Counted from the first letter of the stretch, positions 25,691 through 37,772 are shown. The stretch is DNA of 62,000 bases from Branchiostoma floridae (GCF_000003815.2 NC_049982.1:5237105-5299104), one strand, 5' to 3'. Notes: a model not told the origin generated them from the sequence alone. Numbers and translations: made by a program.

Positions 25691-27100
25691 TATAGGTCTG
25701 TTATCTTTGAGCAATTGGCCATGAAATCAGGCTACTCTCTTAAGTAAACAATTTTCTCTGGGGGCTGATGTCAGAACCTCATGAGGGAAGTTATGTGTAA
25801 TGGTAGATTTTCCCTGGTCCAACATGATATTCCCAACACTTCGGACTGGAAATGCTTGTACTAAAATCTCCTTGCTTAGAAAGCTGATTCAGCTTCTATC
25901 TCCAAGACTGTAAGTTGACATACCGACATTGTACATTAGGCCATAGCAAGTACTTTATGTTGTGTTGTAGCATAATGGTTGTACGTGAGCAAGTGACACT
26001 AGGGATGTGGCCATGATTGTCGTTGTAGACTGACATTTATGGTGTCTATTTTGAAGATTCAGCCATCCAATGTTTTTTTAGTCATTTTTTTCCCTATACC
26101 ATTAGACTAAGTAACAAACAGCATTCAATGCTTTGTTTTGTTTTGCTTCAGTTCTACAGGAGTACATGACATATTACACAGATACCATGATATCATTACC
26201 ACTGGTGATTGTATACATTTGGCAGTAGACCCTGGTGTCACTAGGGCACAGGACATCAGGTTATCTTGCTGACATCTAGGATCTAATCTCTAAGCAGATG
26301 TTGGGCTAGACAAATGTTGCATGTCCTCATAAGTCTTCTGGAAGTTACTCTGTAAACCACTACCCCAACTTGGAAAGAAAGACTGTCAGAAAACCTAGCT
26401 ATAGATAAAAAAAAAAATGCCATCTTATTATAATCTTTCTTCCAACGATTGGAGATAAATTTAGCATCTTTCTGCTCCAGGACTGCATAGGAGCTAAAAA
26501 GGGTGGATACTGGATAACAATAGTCTCCAAGCAGACGTCTAGGGGCTACCCACATGTTTTGAGATCAATAAATAAATAAATACGGTGCCTTAGAAATATA
26601 TCAAAGTTGGCAAGGGACTTGTATAGCGGCACCCGTTTGACTCCCTTAGCCGGCTATCTCCCTGTGGCCGGCTAACGTTATACTCCTTTGCCAGCTTTGA
26701 TACTATCTCTATTAAGGTACCGTTGGGTCTGCTTGGAGACTAACAAGTCAAGTCAAGTCAAAGTCAACTGCACAACATTTGTAAAACTGGTACAAAGTAG
26801 GGCAAACATACGTAGGACTGGACACTGACATGTTTAAGAGAGCTAAACATGAAAAGACTAATCCACTTACATTTAGGGAATCTTCATAATGTAGAGTCTA
26901 AAGATTAGGGAACGTATTATAAAAAGAATACTAGAAAATTGCTACAAATATGAAGTGCAAGGGCTACATATTACACAGGAGGTGCAAACGTTCATCATTC
27001 CAAAGGAAAATTTCTTTTTTCTCTCTTTCTTGATGAGGTGTTAAGAATCCATCTAAAAGTCAGCTTTAATTTAGGGTTTGAGTTATATCTGTGGAAATCT
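25690..27100. repeat. Old segmental duplication, copy 2
   Basis: Partner of 22640-23500. It is longer because the foldback element at 26582-26730 and other sequence have been inserted. Confidence 0.6.
26582..26730. mobile_element. Foldback MITE about 150 bp
   Basis: ACGGTGCCTTAG then TATCAAAGTTGGCAAGGGAC at the left pairs with CCTTTGCCAGCTTTGATA and CTATTAAGGTACCGT at the right, about 45 bases of imperfect inverted repeat. The loop holds AGCCGGCTATC and GGCCGGCTAAC, a further palindrome. Confidence 0.65.
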
Positions 27101-27593
27101 GTTTAATAAAACAATTTTGCCTTCAATTTTTGTCCAAAGTGATGGATAAAAGGTAAATTCTATATACAATTCTATTCAAGGTGCTCTCCTCATGCAGTAT
27201 CTTTTTCTTCAATCTGTGAAAGGGAGAAGTCACCACCAGCCTTCCCTGAAGAACAAAGACCCTTACACTGACCCATCCCACTGGGAGGTGTGGTTTTCTC
27301 CCACATGCGGGACACAGGCTGAGCCATGCTAGCCAGGCAGTGGGCATTAATCTGAGGTCACAGAAAGGTGACCACATGTGACCATATCATATTTCAGTAT
27401 AGGTGCCCTCAGTTTGTTCAAACAAGAAGCCTTGGTTCAAACATGTGTCTGACTCAGATAACTTGTACAGTATTTTTTTTAAATGACCTTTTTCTTTTAA
27501 CAAGAATTTCCTTTCACAAAGCAATAATACTATCTGCACAAATGCATTTTTACTCTGTACATCATCTGAGCAGAACTCCTTGAGGTTGCCCAG

Positions 27594-27823
27594 GTACCCT
27601 GGGGGCCAGCCAGGGGCAGCTAGGACAGTTTATAATGGCCCAAGACAGTCAGGACCGTAGATCTCCTATTAGCGTCCTGGGGAGTCCCATAAGGTCTACT
27701 GATAACACCTTCAGGCTAAAACTCCCCCGAGCGCTAATGTGAGATCGGCGGGCCTGACTGTCTTGGCTCCCCGAACAAAACTCGCTAGCTACCCAGTCCT
27801 GTCTGGCTCCCAGGCAGGGATAT
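27594..27823. mobile_element. Foldback element about 230 bp
   Basis: GGCCCAAGACAGTCAGG (27637-27653) pairs with CCTGACTGTCTTGGCTCC (27753-27770). The arms continue through GATCTC and the outer CAGCCAGGGGCAGCTAG/CTAGCTACCCAG region. GC-rich island in AT-rich DNA. Confidence 0.6.
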
Positions 27824-27988
27824 AAATATGTCAATCCTGGTGATATAAGTATGTCAATCCTGGCAAAGGCAACAACAAATTATATAATAACATACTTATA
27901 AAGTTATAGACTAATTTAGACCAAAGACATCTACTCTACTAATTATAGGATCAGTCTTTCAGCCCCTGGGCTTCCAATATACCTTGAA

Positions 27989-29807
27989 CATGCCCGTAGC
28001 CAGGGGGGGTTCGGGGGGTGCGGACGCACCCCCCCACTCGGGCTCGAAGGTCCGCTTTTTTCTCGAAGGTCCGTTTTTCAATGCACAATACTTTTAAAAG
28101 GCGGACTAATTTGTATTTCCAACGGTTCTAGAAGGTTCCGGTTCGGAGTTTTTTTTACGAATCGTGGCCGATTTGACTGTCTCTGAAAAAAGCACTAGCG
28201 CTTCTCAAAACATCGTTTTTCGGACAATTCAATGTTTCCGATACAAAAGGGTGCCTTGTCGCTGACCGACAGACTCATTTGACATTTTCTGTAGAAGTGT
28301 TGTTTTTGGTAAAAACCATCAAAAATATAAGCTTTTCACCCAAAAACTGCTAATTTAGGGCCATTCTTTACAGGCCGCTACACGGTAAAAATGAGTTTTC
28401 CTGGGATAATGACTAATATGGCAATGAAGGTCAAGACTTCTTCTGTATACTGAGTAAAAAGGAAAAAAAGTTATCCGATACGTTTTCCGTGAGCTCCGAT
28501 GACGCTAAAACACCCAAAACGCATATAGAACGCACGATCTGGGTAATCAGGCGACGAAACGCTTTACCGCTATCGCGCGCACTAATACCAGGAAGTGTTC
28601 GCCGCACGATCAAATCTCCGACACCATAAATCGCTACGAACAACAAGCATTTGCAGAGGTATAAAAGATTATACATTGCTAAAGCGATAGCCGGAAAATC
28701 TAGAGCCAAAACTATAGAGACAACCCCTAATTTGCGTCTTATTTTTAGGGACTACTTCGATATCTGGTCACTTGAAATTCCGAACCGGAACCAGAATCCT
28801 AGAAAAATTGCTCACATTGTCATAGAGTAAAGATGAACCCTTTGGTTTACAGTTAGTTCTTCCTGAGTCCGGGGCGTGCTACTGTTATATGTAAAAGACC
28901 CGGCCCGCGCGAGGCGGGGCGAGGCACGCGTTAGAAAGACAACTTTCACGCCATCACCCTCGTTGAACTCCAGCTCCGGCCCGCACGGTCCAGCTCCGGC
29001 CCGCACTGATTCCAGCTCGGAGCTGGACCGTTAGGGCCGGAGCTGGGACGTGTGGGCCGGAGCTGGGACGTGCGGGCCGGAGCTGGAATCAAAGCGGGCC
29101 GGAGCCGGACCGAGCTGGCAAGAGCTGGACCGTGCGGGCCGGAGCTGGAGTTTAATGGGGGTGGCAATGAAAGTGGCTGACCGCAGTCAAAAAAGTCAAG
29201 CCTGGCTGTTGCTATGGTAAAAGGCGCCCGGAAGTCTTATTTGGCGGACTGTGGATGACAGCGCCGACACAAGTTAAGATAAACTATAGAACTGTAGTTA
29301 ATTGATAAATGTAGATGCCATACTTTTTATCTTGTACAATTGTTGTGCAACAAAAGTATACACAGTGATAGAGCCTGCTGATTGGCACAATGTAGTTTCA
29401 CCCATTTCTAAGAGGAAAAACATTTCGAGTACAAGAGCGTTGTAAAGCATCCAGTTTTCGTGTCGGTTGTCGTATACAAATTGAATGGGGTATCAGAGCC
29501 AGTTAAAAGTTCGGAGAAGTGATGACGTGCCATTTCATAACTGATGTACCTAATCTTTCGTTTTCGTCGAATAAAATAATGTCTGAAGCAGTTGTGTGAG
29601 TGTCTCTGATTTTTCCTTTGAAAATCTCTCAAAAACGCAGGAAATGCTATTTCAGAGAGTTCAATTTTCAAAATTTTCCGGGGGAGCATGCCCCCGGACC
29701 CCCCTAGGAATCTCGCGCCTTCGGCGCTCGCCTCGCGCCTTTGGCGCTCGTTGGTCCACCAAAGAGTAAAACGAACCCCCCCAGGCAAAATCCTGGCTAC
29801 GGGCATG
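27989..29807. mobile_element. 1.8-kb inverted-repeat DNA transposon derivative, 5-bp target duplication TTGAA
   Basis: CATGCCCGTAGCCAGG at the left is complemented by CCTGGCTACGGGCATG at the right, and TTGAA flanks both (27984-27988, 29808-29812). The subterminal regions are G/C homopolymer-rich (GGGGGGTTCGGGGGGTGCGG; CCCCCGGACCCCCC). The interior is CpG-rich with no intact transposase. The longest minus-strand frames (28709-28431; 29878-29408) have no recognised domain. Similar CCCGTAGCCAGG ends occur in other marine invertebrates as far as I recall; superfamily not assigned. Confidence 0.85.
28965..29152. repeat. GC-rich minisatellite that reverses orientation (large hairpin)
   Basis: Units of GGGCCGGAGCTGGACCGTGC. 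The first two are on the opposite strand from the following five or six, and the outermost arms (GAACTCCAGCTCCGGCCCGC and its complement ending GGAGCTGGAGTTT) pair for over 50 bases. It lies inside the 27989 element. Confidence 0.85.
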
Positions 29808-29812
29808 TTGAA

Positions 29813-31379
29813 AGTAATGGTTTTTGTGGTGACGCTTCCGCAAATATTTTCCTCGTGTCCAGTGCTGAAGGGGCACAATTTCCTGCATTTTCACGGGTAA
29901 AGTTTGTCTGTAGACAAGTTAAGTTAAATAAATAAAATTTTGATTATGCTTCATCACGTACAATTCATATGAATTACGCTTGCAGTATTCTAAAAGTTTC
30001 ATAGTGACATGACAAGAGACACAAAACAATGACCCCTTGCAGACTCTCTTTCTGTTATCACGTTTCTCCACTAAAGTTTCCCTGTGGAAACTGACATGCA
30101 GCCAGTGAAAAGTTGGGGAATTTTATCACCGGCAGATCAATCATACATGGTTTGGCTCAACCATGGATGTGCACCATAGGAAGGGATTATAGCCAGGGAA
30201 AAAAGTTTTAGTACATCCTAACTCCAGGTTTAAAAACATGACAAGAATACTTTTATAGGAAGAACATTGACCATGGAAGTGTACACAATAAGCTCATTTT
30301 GACAACTTTTTCCAAACCAACTTTCCTGTAACATACATTTTGTAAATCTACTCTGCTTCTAGAAATCATTTCAATGTCATGAATTCAACATTTGCAAGAA
30401 GTGTCTTACTTATATTTGTAAGAAAATATAATTTTTGAGGGTTAAAAACTGTGTTGTTGACCTTTTCCTGACCTGTTTGTTGTCCTTAGGTTTAAGAAAG
30501 ACCCTGTGACCTGGTCTGAATTGTATCATATTTCCTGGTGGATTGGTTGAAGCAGGCTGGACAGTCAACACAAAACAGATGTATGTAATAGCTACAGTAC
30601 AAAGATCCATCTATTGTAGGTAGTTCCTCAATCTTCAGCCAGACTGACAAATATGACAAACAGTAAAAGATCAAACTTAATGGTCACTTCAGCCTATTTA
30701 GAGTCAGACCAAAGATACTAATGAAAATAACAGATTTCTTGTTTCTCTATGGTACAAGATGTGTATACATGTACATGTGTACATGCTGTTATTAAAAGGC
30801 AACTTTATGTGTATGAGGACAAAAGGGGTTTAAGGTCAACTCTTTAATAAGAAAACAATAACTAAAGGTAGTTTTGTGATGACTTTTGAGTCTACTAGTG
30901 GCTAGTTGGGTAGCCCTGGCTGTTCTCATGATTATACAGCCGAATAAATCAAATCCACCAGCCTGAAAGTTTTATGCAAGATTTCTCTGTCAGAGGCTAA
31001 GTGGGGTCCCATTATCACTCACATGGGACTGATACAAATCTATCAGCCATGCCATGTTACACACTAATCCTTAAGTAAATCCAAACAGCAGGTAAACCAG
31101 CAGGGGTGACAGCTACTGGTGAATGACAAGACTTCAAGCCAGTGGAGATAGGGAAAGAGTCCACTTAGCTATAGGACTTTTGTGAATTATGATAAACCTT
31201 TTAAATTAACTTTTTTTTCACAACTTAAGAATGTGCCTTACTTATTGAAAAGACTAAGGGTCCTTCCCAGTGTAAGTGGTTCAAAACCTAAAATCCTATG
31301 GCCGCACGCGCACCTGGGCAATTGCTGTCATAATCATATTAAAATCATTACTGACTTCAGCACCCAAGCTGCTGAGTAA
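29813..31379. other. No feature recognised
   Basis: AT-rich; no supported gene. Confidence 0.4.
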
Positions 31380-31481
31380 CTGTACTAATTACACTGTGAT
31401 GAGATGTCAGGTATGACAGATCCGATGCAGGTTAACAGGGCTCTGTGTTCTATTATTTTCATAGTAAACATGAAGTTGTAA

Positions 31482-31745
31482 CTGGTGCAATGGCCTTGTG
31501 GGTAGAGTGTTTGCCTTGCATTCGGTAGGTCGATCCCTGGCTGAGTCATACTAACTTTTAAAATGGTACATGCTGCTTTCTCTGCTTAGCACTCAGCATT
31601 TGGGAAAGAGTATGGAAGTTGAACACACACCACCACCAGTAGACCCCTGCTGTAGTGATTGCGTTGTGTGGCCCAAGGGCTACTGAAACGGAGATGGGCA
31701 CCGCCCTATGCGCATTCAGGCGTGGGAAGGACTTTTAATCATTAA
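31482..31745 (+). mobile_element. tRNA-derived SINE with intact A and B boxes
   Basis: TGGCCTTGTGGGTAGAGTG (A box) and GGTCGATCCCTGG (B box) about 30 bases apart head a body with GCACTCAGCATTTGGGAAAG and CTACTGAAACGGAGATGGGC. AAGTTG may be a short flanking duplication. It interrupts arm B of the inverted duplication. Confidence 0.75.
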
Positions 31746-31784
31746 GTTGATGATTTAAGGTACATTTTGAACTAGTATACAGAC

Positions 31785-32194
31785 TAGGGGTGGGTACAGG
31801 TACAGAAAATTCAGGTCCGGTTCAGGTCCAGAGGATCAGGTCCAGGTCCGGACCTGATCCTGGACCTGATTCAGTATGACTCATACCAATGGTACATTTC
31901 ACTACTGTAACAAAGAAATCTGTTTAGTAGAGTAGTAGACTCACACTGTCGTTTTAAACTCCTGTACGATTGGCTGCAAAACTTGGTATAAATTACTATA
32001 AACTCTACTTCACTCTTGTTATTTTCTTCCACCTGCAAGCGCCAAAACGTGTGAATGCCTGATAAAATAATCTGTTAATTTTCTAATCGGTCCAATATCC
32101 GGTTCACCTAATTTTTTCAGGTCCGGTTTTTCTGGACCGGTCCAATAAGGAAAACCGGTTTTGTACCGGTACGCTGTACCGATACCCAGCCCTA
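31785..32194. mobile_element. hAT-like MITE, 410 bp, perfect 8-bp target duplication
   Basis: Ends TAGGGGTGGGTACAGGTAC and GTACCGATACCCAGCCCTA are inverted. ATACAGAC flanks both (31777-31784, 32195-32202). The interior has tandem CCGGTCCAG-type words. Arm A of the inverted duplication holds the related empty site. Confidence 0.9.
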
Positions 32195-32689
32195 ATACAG
32201 ACTATATCCATATAGACTGCACTCTGATTGCATTCACCTTTATGGAGATTGCAGATATGTAACTGCAGTCTACAGATAGGTGTATGCAGTCTTAACACAT
32301 TTAGTGATTTACTGTAGTGTGCAGATAGGTGACTGCAGTCTGCAGTGAAGTATCTGCTATCTGCAGATACCTATCAGCACCTGCAGATAGGTGACTGCAA
32401 TGTGCAGATAGGTGACTGCAGTGTGCAGATAGGTGACTGCAATGTGCAGATAGGTGACTGCAGTGTGCAGATAGGTATCTGCAGTCTGCAGATAGGTGAC
32501 TGCAATCTGCAGATATCGTATGGAGAATTTCTCGTTTTAGTTGAGAATGTGTAGTATGGAGGAAAATACAACATCAAGACAAATTGAACTAAGTTATCCT
32601 TACCAGTAATTTTTAGTATAACTGTAAATAGATGATGCAACATTGTGGTGATGAGGATTGCTCACTGTTTTTTCAATCATTATCAGGCA

Positions 32690-33135
32690 AACCCTTTTTG
32701 GTGAGGGTAACAGATCTGTTAAAGGGTATCCTTAAGAATAGAACAAGTTATTTCATTTGGTTCAGAGTGTTTATCGGGCATTATTTTATCAGTTTGAAGT
32801 CTTTGGTATTTTAAAGTTACAGTTAAATATCGGTGGGTTACTTTTAAGTACCAAATTGGGTCTCAGAAAGTTTGATGACTATCAACCAAAGGAAAGTAGT
32901 CTGTCATTACTATGCATAAGGACTGTTTCATGACATTATGTAAAATAACATTATGAAAAGGACTGAATTGCCAGTACAGGTAAATACTTTAGTATTATCA
33001 TAGTATCAGTTTAAATACAAAATAATGATCAACGTTGCAGCGAAGATAGTTGCTCCCTGCCTGTTTGATCCTTCAGTTAGGAAGGGTAACTGATCTGTTA
33101 AAGGTTATCCTTGAGAAAAGAACAAGTTCATCCAT
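32690..33135 (+). repeat. Direct duplication about 370 bases apart
   Basis: GAGGGTAACAGATCTGTTAAAG near 32704 and GAAGGGTAACTGATCTGTTAAAG near 33081, each followed by GGTATCCTTAAGAA or GTTATCCTTGAGAA and AGAACAAGTT. Confidence 0.75.
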
Positions 33136-33179
33136 CCAATCCCCCCCAACACAATCAGGTCATGCAAACTTGATTGCTC

Positions 33180-33492
33180 ATTAAGCCCTCGACGTTTGCG
33201 ACTAATTCTCCCGCCCCTCGGCGAGCGCGCGAACGGAAAACCATGAAATTAGACCAAGACGAACGCTTAGCCAAACCCGAACTGAATCCCCCGCGCTGCC
33301 GACGATCAACACAAACCAATTACCATCCGCACTCCCCGGATCCCCGGAGATGCGCGGAGACTGTTGATGTGATTTGTTGCCGAACGCTTGTAGCAATCTG
33401 GTCTGCTTGCCGACAGCTGCAGATTGCCTCGCTTGCCGGGCCAGTGTACCTTTTGTTTCCACTTCCGCGGGGAAAACATGCTCTGTAACTAA
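33180..33492 (+). promoter_or_regulatory. CpG-rich block with terminal splice donor: possible promoter / noncoding first exon
   Basis: About 310 bases much richer in CG dinucleotides (CGGCGAGCGCGCGAACGG and others) than their AT-rich surroundings, ending CTGTAACTAA then GTAAGTG at 33493, a consensus donor. It lies 11 kb upstream of the LARGE acceptor at 44686 in the same orientation, so it could be the first noncoding LARGE exon with its CpG island. No TATA box or transcript evidence. A CpG-rich repeat remnant is the alternative. Confidence 0.35.
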
Positions 33493-33499
33493 GTAAGTG

Positions 33500-34320
33500 A
33501 AATTTCCACCACACGATAGCTGAAATATCCAGGCTGAAGCCGAGAGAGAGCGGCCGGGAGTCAGGATTCTTCACTGCTGTGATGATTAGAAGTTGGACAG
33601 GTGGGAGGGCAGCTTTTATTTATCATTTTAACCAAAAATAATGGCAGGGTCATATCAGGTCATATCAAATCAGTCTGACCTGTTATAACATGCCAGGGTC
33701 GCAAGGAAGTCATATGTCCTAGACGTTGAGTACTACTGCGGAAAATGTTTTTAATGGTGTGAAGTATTTGAATAGAGTCATTTGTTGTGATTACGGAGCA
33801 ACATCAGTTTGTTTTATGGAGGTGGGTAATGGAGATAGGTAGATTTGGGCAGTTGAAGAAAATTGGGCTCCTTTAGTCAGGAGTCGTGGGTGATTCCGTC
33901 ATTATTGATGGTCGTTGATAGGTATTGAAATGGGATTGTGGAGAGACTAATGGTGGAAGTGCCAGGAGATGGGCTCCAGTTTGTCAGGTTTTTGTCGTTG
34001 GAAGGTGACAGCTCAATTCTCTGACTGGCTCAACTACGCCTGCTTAACTGCAGATTTGGATCCGATAGTAATTTCTTCAGGTTGGTAGATGATAGGATAT
34101 AGGCACAATCTCAGCCACGTTTGTGATTGTGTTCTTGCCAAAAAAGCGCCACCCACATTGGCTTCATGAAGTGGCAAGAAGCAGAACTCCAGTTAGAAGC
34201 TCTGAGGAAGATGTCCGACAGGCATCAAAGCATCAGCTAAGGTGAGGTTAACTGGTTGTGTAAAAGAAAACTCCTATGTCCTGCAGATTTAGATATGAAC
34301 CAGGGATTCTGTCAAAGTTT
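33500..34320. other. No feature recognised
   Basis: No supported coding exon or repeat. Confidence 0.4.
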
Positions 34321-34325
34321 TGGTA

Positions 34326-35040
34326 GCTTGTCAGTGGCTCAACAATCACAGACTTCAGTCTAAAGGCAGTGTAACCAACAGTCCTTTGCAACCTCATGGC
34401 TTCAATGACCATGCAAGCCATTTTTTTTTATAAAAAAAACTCTGCAATGGCTCAAAAGAAAACGTAAAGAAAGGTCAACAACCCATGAGTAATCTTGCCG
34501 TATTGACCAGCAGTGTGTTGTTCCATTACCAGCTGGGTAATGGGCCTCAGTTCAGGCCTGCTGGTCACTTATCAGTGGCTCAACAATCACAGACTTTAAT
34601 CTAAAGGTAGTGTAACCAACAGTTCTTTGCAACTTAATGGCTTCAGTGACCATGCAAGCCATTTTTTTCATAAAAAACTCTGCAATGACTCAAAAGAAAA
34701 CGTAAAGAAAGGTCAACAACCCTTGAGTAATTTCACCGTATTGACCAGAAGTGTGTTGTTCCATCACAGCTGGGTAATGGACTTCTGTTCAGGCCTGCTG
34801 GTCACTTATCAGTGGCTCAACAATCACAGACTTCAGTCTAAAGGTATTGTAACCAACAGTTCTTTGCAACCTCATGGCTTCAATGACCATGCAAGCCATT
34901 TTTTCATCAAAAACTCTGCAATGGCTGAAAGAAACGTAGAGACAAAGTCAAAATCCCGTGAGTAATTTCACCGTATTGACCAGCAACGTGTTGTTCCATT
35001 GCAGCTGTGTAATGGACCTCAGTTCAGGCCTGCTGGACGA
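34326..35040 (+). repeat. Tandem triplication, unit about 237 bases
   Basis: Three copies starting near 34326, 34562 and 34799 begin TCAGTGGCTCAACAATCACA and end in the AATGGGCCTCAGTTCAGGCC region. They are over 90% alike, so the event is fairly recent. Confidence 0.9.
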
Positions 35041-37767
35041 AAAGCCACGGTCACAGGAGCTTTAAAAGCCAAGAGTTCAGCTCGAACGGCTTCACGGTTA
35101 TTTGGTTTAATGGGAGCTTCTCCAGAGCCGTTGGGATGTGAACATCGTCTGTCAGTAGATGTAACAATGTGGAGAGACGTGGCCTAGCTGCTCCTGATAT
35201 CCACTGGGGTCGGCCATTGCACCCTGATGGGAGGGCATCGAACTCTGAAAACTGCAGGGATTACGGAAGACTTGGTCAGGTCTTACAGGTCAGCTCCTTA
35301 GGCCCAGTCTTGCTCCATTCTTTTTTTATTCATTCTTTTTCAACTTTTGGACAGATAAGGACGGTGTTGCATTGCACACAAGTCAATACTTAATATATTT
35401 TGATATTGCCACACCCAAAGGAAAACAGGCTTGCTAAGGTAAGGCAGTTTTATAGGATTTATTAGGCCATAAGAGCAGTGGGTTGTGCTCATTTTTGCTC
35501 TTGGGCGAAGTGACGAAAGTCATGTGAAATGGCTTTCTCAAGGGCACAAGATTGATACTAGTATGGCAGGATTTGGACATCTGCATTCTGAGTCAAATAC
35601 CCTGAAGTTACACCACATGACCCCATAACAACCATTCTTCCTTTCAACACAGTTAAACTTATAGCTACCAGTAAGGAAACCCTTTGTGGCCCCTCGCTAT
35701 GCTGTGAGGCAAACCTGCATGTATGTGAACCACTGTGAGCTTTCTGCATCATTAGCCCTGTCCTTGGTGCTGAAATCAGTGTTCTTGTGAAAGTTCAGCA
35801 AATCTCCTTCAGCAGCATTATTGAAACCAGTGGGAGATGGAAAAGAGTTTGTGGTTGCACCTAAGAGGATAGTGGTTCAATATCCAGACTAGCTCAATCA
35901 ATGTAGGTCATTTATTTTATTATAGAAAGTCACAGATATAGCTGCATTTCTAGGTTGCATAGCTTTTACTTATTGTTTGTATACAATGAAAGCCAAATGG
36001 GCATATCCAGTCTCAAGGCTCCTGATGTACATGTGTACTTTATGCCAATATCCCAATCAAAAATTCATGTAATACTTCAACAAACTATTAACTACTTTCA
36101 CAAATGAAAGCCTACCATTTGTAAATTTTATCATCTTATTCACACTGTAGGGCTTAAAACAGATGATTATTTAAACAGATCCGCCTTGATTCTCAGAACA
36201 TGTTCATGTGAAAGTTCATGGAATAACTTTTTTTTATTCTTACCTCAGTCTGTATTACTACAATGGCGTGTGCTTTAAGAGTTCAGTAGATCCCTTCTGT
36301 TATCACAGTTACCACCCTGTCCATGGTACTAAAATTACAGTGCTTGTAAATCCCATGGCATCACCTGGTGTCCCCTAGCCTTGTATGTGACAATTTCTCC
36401 CACCCTTTTCTGAGCTCAAACTGTGCACCACGCACATTTCCCTCCGTGTCCCAGACAAGTTAAGCTTGACACATTGCAGTCTGTGGAGAGATCTATTGAT
36501 TTGTTGCAGAGTTGGAAATGTGGCATTTTGTCTCCCGCCTGCTTAACTCCCAGATATGGTTCCTGTTATGTACAGGTAATCCAGCAAGCCTATGAGACAG
36601 GAAAAATGTGGGAGTTTAATTCCCTTCTAAGTCCCTCTGGTTACAGGTACCCTTTTCGGACAGAGTTATTGGATCTTAGCATACCTGATAAGGAGCACAC
36701 ACAATTATCCTAATGCTCTGCAAACATGAACAAATAGTGATCATTTTGTTGTAATTACCTGGAGGAGTACAGTGCAGAACAGTGATAAAAGACTAGGGTT
36801 TTAGACAAAGGCAATAATGGCACAGAACTGTAATCTGTCGAACAACACTGTCAATCATGGCTGTGTGCAACTTTTAATTTGTTTCCGTTCCACACGTTTG
36901 GGAGCCCATGTTGTTGATTTTTCTTGTGAAATGTGTCATTTTAGTCCAATTCAGTTCAGTTCATCCTCAGAGAGGTGGCACCAGCGTCTCCACGTGTTAA
37001 GTGTATGAAAGTAGATTTTGAACAGTCTTGTGCCATGAAGTTCAGATTTTTGGGACAGATGGGGTAATATTTTGTCCCGTCTCTACAAGAAGATTTCCAT
37101 CTTGGGACGGAGGGACGGGTCCTGGAGACAGCCCTGCTACCAATGCTGACAGTGAGATGTAGCAGGAGGAACTTTAATGTCAAAGATAATTTTGGTTGGG
37201 TACATAACTAACACTTTTACATGCTCTTTTTTCCTATAGACACCCAACTGGAAAGTGCAAATACCTGACATTATGTTTTTAATATTCATCTGAAATTAAA
37301 ACGTATTCCTCCCACCATTTCCCACTAGAGTATTAATCCCCATCAAAAAATTAGTACATTAATCTAAATCAGTCCGTCACACTTTGCCTCCCATCCTGAA
37401 AAACGTAATGAATAAATGAATCAATATGTCGTGGTCTAATTATGTTGTCAAGTCACATCCTCGTGAGCTACATTCATGTATTGCACTGCGCGGTTCAGAT
37501 AGTGATGTATGACTTCTGTAGGTATGCTTGAATGAGTTTATGACCGACCCAAGCTATTTCAACAGCTATACTGTGCATCAAATAGTTTGATAGACTCACA
37601 GTTTTATGTGCAATGAATGGAATTGATCTTGTACATGCCAAGTGGCTACAAGCCAAATCTGAATTCACGGAAAAGAATGAATGGGAAGAATGTTTAGCTT
37701 GAGGATAAGCTTGCCAAAGTTTAAAGGGAGGTCTTTATTTGCATGTTCTTGCCCACATGGGCTAAAT
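35041..37767. other. No gene recognised
   Basis: Contains one PBX-MEIS-type composite site, CTGTCAATCA at 36848-36857 (TGATTGACAG on the minus strand), and several CCCTGTCCTTGGTGCTGAAA-type words shared with 6230 and 43490. No coding signal. Confidence 0.35.
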
Positions 37768-37772
37768 GCAGT

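Larger units (their letters stand above)
31380..32560 (+). repeat. Inverted duplication, arm B (interrupted copy)
   Basis: Reverse complement of 21250-21700. CAGGTATGACAGATCCGATG at 31411 begins the match. The alignment breaks at 31482 (SINE) and 31785 (hAT-like MITE) and resumes at 32203 through the TGCAGATAGGTGACTGCAGT minisatellite (32230-32515). Open frames such as the QIGDC repeats are minisatellite by-products. Confidence 0.85.

Noticed and set aside
29408-29878. Longest non-LARGE-like minus-strand ORF upstream (156 codons)
   Set aside because: It lies across the right end of the TIR element, has no recognisable domain, and its length reflects GC-rich subterminal sequence.
31482-31560. 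A functional tRNA gene
   Set aside because: A and B boxes are present but acceptor and anticodon stems do not close and a SINE body follows.
32345-32554. Repeat protein reading QIGDCNVQIGDC
   Set aside because: The 20-base minisatellite of the inverted duplication produces this in several frames; not a gene.
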